Below, piece by piece: positions 36,818 to 45,516 of a DNA stretch of 64,000 nucleotides; positions within the stretch are counted from its first letter, which is position 1, and every line of letters begins with the position of its first letter. Source of the stretch: Nocardioides panacis (GTDB lineage: Bacteria; Actinomycetota; Actinomycetes; Propionibacteriales; Nocardioidaceae); contig NZ_CP077062.1 in NCBI RefSeq assembly GCF_019039255.1, positions 310,001-374,000 on the forward strand, read 5' to 3'. The notes beneath the pieces are model-generated. The model had not been told where the DNA came from. It worked only from the letters and a program-made list of their open reading frames with translations, and ran no database searches. The translations under genes were made by a program, and so were the position numbers.

Positions 36818-38154
36818 CCCACACACAGGAGACCCGCGCCGGACGGAACGCAGCGGCAGACCCGCTGCGCGACCTCGTCCGCCGACACAAGAGCGGAGCA
36901 CACATCGGCATCACCTCGGTGTGCAGCGCGCACCCGATGGTGCTCCGCGCCGCCCTGGAGCACGCGCGCGAGACCCGCGGGATCGTCCTCGTCGAAGCGA
37001 CCTCGAACCAGGTCGACCAGACCGGTGGGTACACCGGTATGCGCCCGCAGGACTTCCGCGAGCTGGTCCTCGGCCTCGCCGAGGAGGCCGGTCTTCCCCA
37101 CGACGACCTCATCCTCGGGGGCGACCACCTCGGACCCAACAGGTGGCGTGCCATGCCGGCGGACGAGGCGATGCGGCACGCCGACGAGCTGGTGGAGGCC
37201 TACGTAGCCGCCGGATTCACCAAGATCCACCTCGACTGCAGCTTCGCCTGCTCAGGGGACCCGCAGCCCCTGACCGACGAGCTCGTCGCGACCCGGAGCG
37301 CACGACTCGTCCAGGTGGCCGAGCGAAGCGCCGGGTCGCAGGCCGACCGGCTCACCTACGTGATTGGCACCGAGGTGCCGGTTCCGGGCGGCGCGCATCA
37401 CGCTCTCGAGGGCGTCCCGCCGACCTCGCCTCGCGCCGCCCGTGAGACGTTGCAAGCCCACCGGGATGCCTTCGACGCCGCCGGCGTTGCACACGTGTGG
37501 CCGCGGGTGGCCGCGCTGGTGGTGCAGCCGGGCGTGGAGTTCGACCACCAGCAGGTGTTCGCCTACCAGCCCGCGGCGGCACGGGAGCTCAGCCTGGTGC
37601 TGGGCGACGAACCGGCGATGGTCTTCGAGGCCCACTCCACCGACTACCAGACACGGGACGCCCTGCAGTCGCTCGTGACGGACCACTGGGCGATCCTCAA
37701 GGTGGGACCGCAGCTGACGTTCGCGCTGCGGGAGGCGCTGTTCGGCCTGGCGGCGATAGAGGACGAGCTGTTCGCCGAGGAACAGCGGTCCCACCTCACG
37801 GACGTGGTGGAGCAGCGCATGCTTGCCGACCCTTCGCAGTGGGAGGGCTACTACACCGGGACGGAGACCGAGAAGCGTGTGCTGCGGCGCTACAGCTACA
37901 GCGACCGGATGCGCTACTACTGGCCAGACCCGGAGATCGACGCGGCGCAGGAGCGTCTGCTGGCCAACCTCTCTGGCGTCGTCATCCCGCTGCCTTTGTT
38001 GAGTCAGCACCTGCCGGCGCAGTACGAACGCGTGCGGGACGGTCAGATCGAGGCTTCGCCCGAGGTCTTGGTGCTCGACCACGTCAAGGACGTCCTTCGG
38101 ACCTATGCCGCTGCCTGCTCGACCGGACCTACCTCTGAGGAGATATCTCGATGA
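36814..38154 (+). CDS. KbaZ/GatZ-like D-tagatose-bisphosphate aldolase non-catalytic subunit family protein
   Basis: 446-residue protein of the KbaZ/GatZ family (COG4573). Characteristic segments: GITSVCSAHPMVLRAALEHA, LVEATSNQVDQTGGYTGM, LILGGDHLGPNRW, KIHLDCSFACSGD and GTEVPVPGGAHH. In enterobacteria KbaZ/GatZ stabilises the class II aldolase KbaY/GatY. No KbaY/GatY gene is present in the window, so the partner is elsewhere or this member works alone; a C4-epimerase-type activity, reported for some family members, is possible. Overlaps kinase and AgaS genes on both sides. Confidence 0.88.
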   Translation: MTHTQETRAGRNAAADPLRDLVRRHKSGAHIGITSVCSAHPMVLRAALEHARETRGIVLVEATSNQVDQTGGYTGMRPQDFRELVLGLAEEAGLPHDDLILGGDHLGPNRWRAMPADEAMRHADELVEAYVAAGFTKIHLDCSFACSGDPQPLTDELVATRSARLVQVAERSAGSQADRLTYVIGTEVPVPGGAHHALEGVPPTSPRAARETLQAHRDAFDAAGVAHVWPRVAALVVQPGVEFDHQQVFAYQPAAARELSLVLGDEPAMVFEAHSTDYQTRDALQSLVTDHWAILKVGPQLTFALREALFGLAAIEDELFAEEQRSHLTDVVEQRMLADPSQWEGYYTGTETEKRVLRRYSYSDRMRYYWPDPEIDAAQERLLANLSGVVIPLPLLSQHLPAQYERVRDGQIEASPEVLVLDHVKDVLRTYAAACSTGPTSEEISR

Positions 38155-39300
38155 CGAACCAGTTCGACAGCGACCGTCTTCGTCGGGGTGCCGCCCACAC
38201 CACCGCCGAGATTGCCCAGCAGCCGGACGTCTGGCGTCAGGTCGGTCAGCGCACCGACGCGTCGGTGCACGATTTCACCGCTCCGCTGCTGGCGGAGCCG
38301 GGCGCCCGCGTGGTGCTGACCGGAGCGGGTACGTCGGCCTTCGCCGGTGAGGTCCTGGCCCCCGCTTTGCGAGTTGCCCTGGGCCGACGGGTCGACGCCG
38401 TGGCGACGACCGATCTGGTCGCCAGTCCCCGGGCGTACCTGGCCGAGGACGTGCCGACCCTGCTCGTGTCGTTCGCGCGGTCCGGGGACAGCCCGGAGAG
38501 CGTGGCTGCCGTCGATCTGGCCGACGAACTGCTCGGCGACGTGCGCCACCTGGTGCTCACGTGCAACGCCGACGGCCGGTTGGCGCAGCGATTCACGGGG
38601 CGCAAGGACGCACGGGTCCTGCTCATGCCTGAGCAGGCCAACGACAAGGGCTTCGCGATGACGTCGAGCTTCACGGGTATGACGCTCGCTGGCCTGCTGA
38701 CGCTCCACCCCTCGGCCCAGACGGAGCTTCCCGAGCATCTGGCCACGATCGCAGAGCAGGTGCTGTCGCGGTGGGACGAGGGCGGACGGGAATTGGCCGG
38801 CCGCGGCTATCAGCGCGTGGTCTACCTCGGTAGCGGCTCGATGAAGGGGTTGGCCCGCGAGTCGGCCCTCAAGATGCTGGAGCTCACGGCTGGACGGGTC
38901 GTGGCCATGGGGGACTCGACGTTGGCCTTCCGACACGGACCCAAGTCCGTACTTGACGACAACACGCTTGTCGTCATGTACCTGTCAAACGACCCCCACA
39001 CCCGGGCCTACGACCTCGACCTCCTGAAAGAGCTGCGTCAGTCACAGGGAGACGAGAACGTGCTGGCGGTCTCGGCCGACCGGGACGACCCGGTCGTCGG
39101 TGACTCGTTGTGGCTGCTGCCGGACGCGGCCGATCTCGGCGACGCAGCGCTGGCCATCCCGGCGGTCCTCTGCGCCCAGCTGCTCGCCCTGCACTTCTCC
39201 CTGGCGCTCGGGCTGACCGCTGACAACCCGTTCCCGTCGGGGGGAGGTGAACCGCGTTGTGCAAGGCGTGCGAATCCACCCCTCACGGGGCGGGCGGTGA
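38151..39300 (+). CDS. AgaS-type SIS-domain isomerase/deaminase, second copy; one-base frameshift near the end
   Basis: About 382 residues, paralogous to 8658-9809: VVLTGAGTSAFAGEVLAPAL, SFARSGDSPESVAAVDLADE, YLGSGSMKGLARESALKMLE, DSTLAFRHGPKSVLDD. A run of six G at 39239-39244 has one surplus base; without it the C-terminus is NPFPSGEVNRVVQGVRIHP, as in the first copy, ending at 39300. ATG overlaps the KbaZ stop. Expected to convert galactosamine-6-phosphate to tagatose-6-phosphate and ammonia. Confidence 0.87.
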
Positions 39301-39419
39301 CTGAGCTACGCACCCGCTGTGAAGACGGTCATGCGACTGGTGCGGCCTGCGCAATGTCAGATCTAGGCGATCGAAGCCGCCCACAAACGCGGCAAGGGAA
39401 CGGTTCGTAGGGTGCGGCC

Positions 39420-40352
39420 ATGCGCGTAGTAGTCATCGGTGGTACTGGTCACATCGGTACCTATCTAGTTCCGAGCCTGGTCAGGGCTGGGCATGAGGTC
39501 ATGGTGGTGAGTCGGGGATCCCGTCAGCCGTACCGGGACGACCCTGTCTGGCGTGCGATCGAGTTGGTGGTTTGTGACCGGGAGGCCGCCGAGAGAGACG
39601 GCACGTTCGGGTCGCTCGTCGCCGGATTGCGGCCCGATGCAGTGTTGGACCTGATTTGCTTCACGGCAGACCAGGCGAGGCAGCTGGTCGGTGCGTTGGA
39701 CGGTCAGCACGTGATCCACACCGGCAGTGTCTGGTCCTACGGAGTGAGCGCGTTGGTCCCGACAAGTGAAGACGCGCCGAAGAATCCCCACGGCGAATAC
39801 GGCGTCAACAAGCTCGCCATCGAGCGGTACTTGATGGGTCAGGACCGAGTTCGCGCCACGGTCGTTCACCCTGGGCACATCAGTGGTCCAGGCTGGATGC
39901 CGATCGGACCCGCCGGCAACCTTGACCCGGTCGTTCTCGATACTCTGCGAGCGGACGGCTCGTGCCTGCTGCCGGACCGCGGAGGCGAGACCATCCATCA
40001 CGTGCACGCCGACGACGTCGCGAGCCTGCACCAGGCGTGCCTCGAGCAGCCCGACGCCGCATCGGGGGAGAGCTTCAACAGCGTCTGCACGCAGGCGCTG
40101 ACCCTGCGTGGTTACGCCGAGCTCGTGGCGAGGCATTTCGGCCACGAGCCAGATCTGGAGTTCGTGCCCTGGGCGGAATTCGCCTCTCGCGTTGACCCCG
40201 AGGAGGCCGACACGACCATCGAGCACATCGGGCGGGCGCCAATGTTCTCGATGGACAAGGCTCGCTCACTGCTCGGCTTCGTCCCCAAGCACAGTGTCAC
40301 TGAAACTGTCTTGGAAGCCATCGACGCTTGGGTTACGGCGAACCGGTCATAA
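39420..40352 (+). CDS. NAD-dependent epimerase/dehydratase (extended SDR)
   Basis: 310 residues. The N-terminal dinucleotide motif is VVVIGGTGHIGTYLV; the catalytic-type Tyr/Lys pair is in GEYGVNKLAIERYL, with HTGSVWSYG before it. The C-terminus is typical of sugar-nucleotide epimerase-like proteins. It is separated from the AgaS gene by 119 bases and is probably its own unit. The substrate is unknown. The 363 bases after it (40353-40715) show no gene, RNA or repeat that I recognise. Confidence 0.82.
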   Translation: MRVVVIGGTGHIGTYLVPSLVRAGHEVMVVSRGSRQPYRDDPVWRAIELVVCDREAAERDGTFGSLVAGLRPDAVLDLICFTADQARQLVGALDGQHVIHTGSVWSYGVSALVPTSEDAPKNPHGEYGVNKLAIERYLMGQDRVRATVVHPGHISGPGWMPIGPAGNLDPVVLDTLRADGSCLLPDRGGETIHHVHADDVASLHQACLEQPDAASGESFNSVCTQALTLRGYAELVARHFGHEPDLEFVPWAEFASRVDPEEADTTIEHIGRAPMFSMDKARSLLGFVPKHSVTETVLEAIDAWVTANRS

Positions 40353-40772
40353 CAGGGCGGACGCCCCAGCGGTCGCGCTGCCGACAGGCGGCTACTAGAA
40401 GATTGCCGTCAGGATCGGTGTCTGGCCAGACTCGGTCCAGGTTTCCGGCGGAGGGATCCTCAAACGGCTGCCCACCAGGTGTCTGAGGTGTGACTCTCTT
40501 CCGGTCTGCAATACGTCTGACGTGGTGTGACCCATCGTGGCGGGTGGGTCAAGCTAGGAGGGCCTGTCCTCACATCCGTGGGCATAGTCTCCGGCAGGGA
40601 TCGGCGAGCGTCACAGTCGACGCTTGAGACGGTGATACATGGCCGTGCGTTCGTCGCCATGTTCGTAGTTCCGGCCCGCGCCCTCACACAGGAACGCTGA
40701 CAAGCCGCCAACGGCATGGATACCAATGCCGTGCCCCATCAGATCACTTCGATAACAGTTACTTATCAGCCG

Positions 40773-41059
40773 CACCACCGAGTGCGCGACCTTCACGCCA
40801 CGGGGCGACCCGTGGTCGTCACCGGTGACATGAACGATCAGGATGAGGTGTTCTGCCGGTTCACTTCGAGTGGTCTGACCCAAGCAAGCTCCGGTGAGGT
40901 CGCTGGCCCGGACTGCGTCAAGGCTCCGGAGGACGGGATCGACTGGGTCTTCGGTACTGCTGAACTCACATTCGCTGACGACGGAGTTGATCGAGATACA
41001 TTGGTGCGGGTGACGAGCGTCATCCCTTCCGGCATGTGCGCGTGTCGCAACGGAGCTGA
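40773..41059 (+). pseudogene. EEP-family gene fragment, second copy
   Basis: VVVTGDMNDQDEVFCRFTSS, GIDWVFGTAELTFADDGVDR and TLVRVTS match the C-terminal half of the EEP remnant at 5254-5920, both in protein and for long stretches of DNA. One base is missing near 41020 (AGC-GTC instead of AGC-GATC), and the N-terminal half is absent. The two remnants face the same way and bracket the sugar island. Confidence 0.7.
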
Positions 41060-41219
41060 ACAAAGGCGGCGACCGCCCGGCCGAAAACGGACCTTGAAGG
41101 CGATCACGCGGGCGCTGCCATGCCAGGAAGAAAGATCTGCTGTTCTCGCGTGAACGGGAAGGGCCGACGGGGTAGCCGCCGGGCACGCGCCACGACGTCT
41201 GCCTCGTCATAGAAGAGGG

Positions 41220-41429
41220 TCACTCGGATTCGATCCATGTCAGCGGGAAGCACATGACGGCCCCGTTTGCTGCGACTCCGCCACCGAACGGCATCACTTC
41301 CACCTTGTAGCCCAGCCCCTCGGCAAGCACCGATGCGTCGCTGCGGGCGAGACCGACCAAGCGTGCGCAGACGGCAGCGTCGTGCTCCTGATCAGCCTTG
41401 ACGCGGGCCCTGAACCGTTCTTCATTCAT
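41220..41429 (-). CDS. Small hypothetical protein
   Basis: 69 residues from the ATG at 41429: MNEERFRARVKADQEHDAAV, then a Cys-containing core ending PLTWIESE. Third codon positions are GC-rich, which supports coding, but there is no clear ribosome-binding site and no family that I recognise. It lies between the EEP fragment and an IS110 copy. Confidence 0.45.
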   Translation of the reverse strand: MNEERFRARVKADQEHDAAVCARLVGLARSDASVLAEGLGYKVEVMPFGGGVAANGAVMCFPLTWIESE

Positions 41430-41497
41430 GCGGTGTGACTCTAGATGAATGAACAACGGCCCAAAGGGATCAGACGTCCCCACGTCGATGGTCCGCA

Positions 41498-41733
41498 CGG
41501 ATCGCGGCTACTTGTTGACTTCTCTCACGGCAGCGGCCGGGCCAGGCTGTTGTCGAAGGTGCTCGGCGGGACGCTCTCATGGCAGCGGCTGCCCACCGTG
41601 TTGGTGTGGCTCACATCTGGCATGCGGTCCCGTCGGGTGCCGTGGTGAGGCGTGGCTCGAGAGGGGATTGCCCGGCTCAAAGTAGCTCTGCCCGGCCTCG
41701 CTGATAACCGGCTCGAGCGAGGAGGTAGTACGG
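41498..41733 (+). ncRNA. Candidate IS110 bridge RNA region
   Basis: Non-coding 236-base segment between the left boundary of the repeat and the recombinase ATG. In IS110 elements this region is transcribed into a structured RNA that pairs with target and donor DNA. GC-rich self-complementary words are present (for example GGCAGCGG/CCGCTGCC-type pairs around 41530-41595), but I did not fold it. Assignment rests on position and family only. Confidence 0.35.
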
Positions 41734-43060
41734 ATGAGTCGAGTGATCGTGGGTGTGGACCCGCACAAGAAGTCGGTGACGATCGAGGTGATCGACGAAC
41801 AGGGGACGGTGCTGGCCACGGGCCGGTTTGCCACCACTAGCACCGGCTACCAGCTGATGACCAAGTTCGTGCGTGGACAGTGGCGGAGCCGTCGGTGGGC
41901 GGTCGAGGGGGGCCAACGGGATGGGGCGGCCGCTGGCCGCGCGGCTGCTCGCCCAGGGCGAGACTGTTCTCGATGTGCCGGCGAAGCTGGCAGCCCGGGT
42001 GCGGGTCTTCGACACCGGCAACGCCCGCAAGACCGATGCCACCGACGCGCACGCGGTCGCGATGGTGGCACTGCGGACAGCCGGACTGAACGAGCTGTCC
42101 TCCGACGAGGAGCTGGTTGCGTTGCGGCTGCTCACCGATCGCCGTGACGAGCTCGCGCACCTGCGAGTGCAGACCGTCAACCGGTTGCAGCGGCTGCTCA
42201 CTGAGCTCATCCCCGGTGGCGCCAAGCGGGACCTTTCCGCGTTGCAGGCGAAGCGACTGCTCGCCAAGGTGAGGCCGAGATCGCTGACAGGTAAGACGAT
42301 GCGGCGGATGGCTGTCGAAGAGATCGCCGACCTGGTCGCGGTCGATGCGAAGCTCACGTCGATCACCAAGGAGCTCCGGACAGCGGTCCAAGACCGCGGA
42401 TCGCACCTGATGGACCTGTTCGGGATCGGCCCGGCCGGCGCAGCCCGGGTCCTGTCCGACGTCGGCGACGTGGCCCGGTTCCCCGACCGCAACCACTTCG
42501 CCTCCTGGACTGGCACCGCACCCCTGGACGCCTCGAGCGGTGACCAGATCCGACACCGCCTGTCCCGGGCTGGGAACCGACGGCTCAACCACGTGCTGCA
42601 CGTCGCCGCGATCGTGCAGATCCGCCACGACACCGAGGGCCGCGCCTACTACCGACGAAAGCTGGCCGAGGCCAAGACCCCGATGGAGGCCCTGCGCTGC
42701 CTCAAGCGGCGGCTCTCCGACGCCGTCTATCGACAACTCGTCGCCGACGCCGACAGCAGCCAGGTGCCGGAAGCTGAGACAGAACAGGCGGGCCCGGGAG
42801 GGCACTCGGGGGCGTCTTCACAATCCAGCGCGGCCGATCTGTCCACCCCGGTCATCGGCTCTTCGGATCAGCCACTTCCCGGACCCGCAACCCCGACGCT
42901 ACCCGTCACCAAGACCGCTGCGAAGACCCACCAGGCTCCGGCTCCGCGCTCCAGGCAACGGCGCGCAGGAGCCGTCAAGATGGAGCGCCCCACCGGACGA
43001 ACGACCTTGACGGCGACAAGCGACGTCGCAAACTCAGGAAGGCCAAAGCCGCGGCCTTGA
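41734..43060 (+). CDS. IS110-family recombinase (DEDD transposase), copy 1; one-base frameshift
   Basis: About 441 residues. The N-terminal RuvC-like domain begins VIVGVDPHKKSVTIEVID (first Asp in GVDPHK), with KTDATDAHAVAM further on. The C-terminal Tnp20 domain has LFGIGPAGAARVLSDVGD and NHFASWTGTAPLDASSGD with the catalytic-type Ser. A run of six G (41907-41912) carries one surplus base; without it the join reads RRWAVEGANGMGRPLAARLL. The identical break occurs in copy 2. A Pro/Ser/Thr-rich tail of about 100 residues beyond the Tnp20 domain is longer than usual. Confidence 0.87.
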
Positions 43061-43075
43061 CACAGAGGGGAACCA

Positions 43076-43144
43076 GATCCTGGCGTGCGTAGCCGCCCTC
43101 AACGCGGGCAGATCCGGGCGAACGTAACCGCCCTCAACGCGGCA
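43076..43144. repeat. Two tandem units of a dispersed 34-bp repeat
   Basis: Units at 43076-43110 and 43111-43144 of the form GATCCGGGCGAACGTAACCG plus CCCTCAACGCGGCA, with a further GATCCGGGCA start. Related copies occur at 45451-45484, 55521-55560 and 57644-57685. Internal complementarity (GGGCG...CGCCC) could form a small stem. The rest of 43061-43277 shows no gene. Confidence 0.7.
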
Positions 43145-43277
43145 GATCCGGGCAGTTGGATCCCGGCAGCGAACGCGTGCGTTGCACTCGCCAATTTCCG
43201 GATAGCGACACTCTACGGACGGTGGTTTGCGCGCCCGCGCAGGGTCTGGCGTCGCTCCCGGAGCGACGCCCCTTGTT

Positions 43278-44276
43278 CTACGTCCCCTCGCGCGCGAGCC
43301 GATTGCGGCGGTCCTCCTCTCGCTTGGAGTACGCGGCCGCGCGGATCGCTTCGTCCGACTCCAGGCCGCTGCCCAGCGCGCCGCCGACGGTGGCCGCCGA
43401 CGCGACGAACCAGGCCAGCACGAACAGATCTGGGTAGCGGAATGGTTGTTTGAGGTAGCCGCCCATCAGGGCGGGGTCGAGGATGAACAGCGCCCAGAGC
43501 AAGTTCAAGACGTAGAGCGCGAGGTAGCAGATGAGCACCCCGACGGTCAGCGTCACCAGCGTCGAGGTGTTGTACAGACGCGACCTCTCTCGGGCTGCAG
43601 GGGAGTCGTCGTCCGGGCGGTCCCAGAGGCCACCGTCGATGACGAGCCAGCCGACAACGAGGGCGATGGAGGCGATCGTCGCAACCGACAGGCGCCACGG
43701 CGACAACGAACCTGCCAACAGCCACACGGTGGAGTTGATGGTGGCGATGGCGCCGGTCGTGAGTGCCGCGACGAGCGCTGTCTTGAGCCCGGGCACGAGC
43801 AGCCACGGTCGGTTGGCGAGCACCATGCCCAGCAGCAGGCGCCAGCGGCCACTGGGGTGAGGCAGCGGCACGCGGCGATCGGTCTGCGTGTCGGCGTCGG
43901 ACATGCCGCCGATGAGCTCGCGCAAGGCGTGCCTGCTGCGTGCGTGGATGCGAAGCCCGCCCAGCGCGGGCAGGGACAGCACGGCAGTCCGGTGCTCCGG
44001 GTCGGTCTCGATCAGCAGGTAGCGGCCGTCACCGTCACGAAGGGGGAGCTCCGTGAGTCCGACGACCACGTCCCACCGACGCTCGTCAGCATGTTCGGTC
44101 AGTCGGGACAGCGCGGTCTGCACGTCCTCACAGGCGACCGTGAACGGCTCGCTGAGCACCTCGAGGTCCCAGTCGCGCCGACCCTCGCCGTCCGAGGGAT
44201 GGAGGTCGCCAAACCGACGGGCTATCTGAGTGGGCTTGGCCGGGTCAGCGACGAGGCCGACTTGAAGCGGCTTCAT
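43278..44276 (-). CDS. Membrane protein of unknown function
   Basis: 332 residues from the ATG at 44276 (MKPLQVGLVADPAKPTQIAR). The N-terminal 150 residues look soluble (alpha/beta, WDVVVGLTELPL). About four membrane segments follow (LLVPGLKTALVAALTTGAIA, VATIASIALVVGWLV, STLVTLTVGVLICYLALYVL, PDLFVLAWFVASAATVGGAL), and a charged tail (SKREEDRRNRLAREGT). I do not recognise a named family. It is divergent from another membrane protein gene at 44538. Confidence 0.75.
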   Translation of the reverse strand: MKPLQVGLVADPAKPTQIARRFGDLHPSDGEGRRDWDLEVLSEPFTVACEDVQTALSRLTEHADERRWDVVVGLTELPLRDGDGRYLLIETDPEHRTAVLSLPALGGLRIHARSRHALRELIGGMSDADTQTDRRVPLPHPSGRWRLLLGMVLANRPWLLVPGLKTALVAALTTGAIATINSTVWLLAGSLSPWRLSVATIASIALVVGWLVIDGGLWDRPDDDSPAARERSRLYNTSTLVTLTVGVLICYLALYVLNLLWALFILDPALMGGYLKQPFRYPDLFVLAWFVASAATVGGALGSGLESDEAIRAAAYSKREEDRRNRLAREGT

Positions 44277-44537
44277 CCCGCCGGTGTACCCATCCCGCTC
44301 GCAGACAAGCGCCTCGGCAGACAAGCGCCTCGGCAGATCCGGTTCCCACGGGGGAGTCCTACAGGGGAGACCGTCTGGGCTCGGCGCGCAAGCGCGGCTG
44401 GCCCCAGGAACACCAGCGAGAGTTCCTGTGAAACCGCGTTCTTGAACTCCCCCCTCGACGGTGACACGTCGCCGCCTGCTAATACGACGGCATGGAGGTT
44501 CCGGGGCATACGGCAACGAGCGTGGTGTGCTTGACCA

Positions 44538-45251
44538 GTGACGCCAAGTGGGGTGGAGGACGAACGGTCTCGGCGGCGGACCGCCAGGGGGGAGAACCGG
44601 CTCCCGCCGGCTCTTGCAGTGGTGGCCGCCCTGGTTGTCTACGTGCTGCTGCCGTCCTCCCTGCCGTTCCTGGGACGGTTCGTCATACCGGGCGTCGAGG
44701 CGTTGTTGCTGGTTGCTCTGATCGTCACGAATCCACGCAGAATTACCCGTCAGACTCGATGGTCGAGAACGATCTCGATTGGCCTGGCCGTCCTCGTGAT
44801 CGTCTCGAACCTGCTGTCGCTCGGACTGCTCATAGCCGAGCTCTCGAACAACGCGCCCAGCGGCGAGAACCTGCTCGTCGGGGCCATGCAGATCTGGGTC
44901 ACCAATGTCATCGGTTTCGCGCTGCTCTTCTGGGAGATGGACCGGGGCGGGCCCGTTGCGCGTCGCAACATGCCACGCCTGAACATGCCTGCCGCCGACT
45001 GGCGCTTCTCCCAAGACGAGAACCAGGACACGGTCCCGGAGGTACGTCGTTCGTCGAGTGAGCTATCCGGGTGGGTCCCGGTGTTCATCGACTTCCTCTA
45101 CCTGTCCGTGACCAACTCGAGTGCCTTCAGCCCGACCGACACGATGCCGCTCACCAGCCGCGCGAAGGTGCTCATGGCTATACAGGCCACCGCCGCGCTC
45201 CTAGTGTCCCTGCTGCTGGTCGCGCGTGCGGTCGGCTCCCTCGGCGGCTAA
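44538..45251 (+). CDS. Four-pass membrane protein with an AFSPTDTMPLT motif
   Basis: 237 residues with about five hydrophobic segments. The C-terminal part FIDFLYLSVTNSSAFSPTDT then MPLTSRAKVLMAIQA is a motif common to an uncharacterised actinobacterial membrane family, and WEMDRGGPVARRN is also typical. The exact GTG start (44538, 44548 or 44553) is uncertain. The motif between the last two membrane segments resembles a re-entrant pore loop, but no function is established. Confidence 0.75.
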   Translation: MTPSGVEDERSRRRTARGENRLPPALAVVAALVVYVLLPSSLPFLGRFVIPGVEALLLVALIVTNPRRITRQTRWSRTISIGLAVLVIVSNLLSLGLLIAELSNNAPSGENLLVGAMQIWVTNVIGFALLFWEMDRGGPVARRNMPRLNMPAADWRFSQDENQDTVPEVRRSSSELSGWVPVFIDFLYLSVTNSSAFSPTDTMPLTSRAKVLMAIQATAALLVSLLLVARAVGSLGG

Positions 45252-45450
45252 ACCGGGTCAGCCACCTCGCTGGTCGACGTGTGGTGCTGCTCCATCCCGG
45301 CCTCTAAGCGTGCGGGCACGACGGGGTCCGCTGACCTGCGGCTGTTCATTTCGCGACGATTCCACCGCGGGGGTGTTCGCACGAAAAGCGAGCACCGGTT
45401 CGCGAAAGAGTGTTCCCCGCACTCGTGGGGACACGAGCGGTGCCGTCCAC

Positions 45451-45484
45451 GACGCGGCAGATCCCCGGCGAACGTAGCGGCCCC
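45451..45484. repeat. Dispersed 34-bp repeat, diverged copy
   Basis: GACGCGGCAGATCCCCGGCG then AACGTAGCGGCCCC, matching the repeat at 43076-43144 with a few changes. The surrounding 45252-45834 is otherwise without a recognisable gene and contains an IS5-like end at 45517. Confidence 0.55.
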
Positions 45485-45516
45485 AAGGGGGGTAGGAACT
45501 GGGGTTGGAGCTAACT

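Larger units (their letters stand above)
41498..43080 (+). mobile_element. IS110-family insertion sequence, copy 1
   Basis: The 1,583 bases 41498-43080 are repeated at 56067-57649 without any difference that I could find. They consist of a 236-base non-coding left segment, one recombinase gene and a 20-base right segment. The long left non-coding part before the recombinase is the layout of the IS110 (not IS1111) subgroup, where that segment encodes the guide (bridge) RNA. No terminal inverted repeats, as expected. Both copies abut the dispersed 34-bp repeat on their right side. Confidence 0.85.

Noticed and set aside
41734-43060. Programmed frameshifting in the IS110 recombinase
   Set aside because: A surplus G at the same kind of G6 run is seen in many non-transposon genes here, and IS110 elements are not known to use frameshifting; a common technical cause is simpler.
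45413-45445. GTGTTCCCCGCACTCGTGGG, resembling a type I-E CRISPR repeat
   Set aside because: Only one copy; no second unit at a spacer distance and no cas genes in the window.
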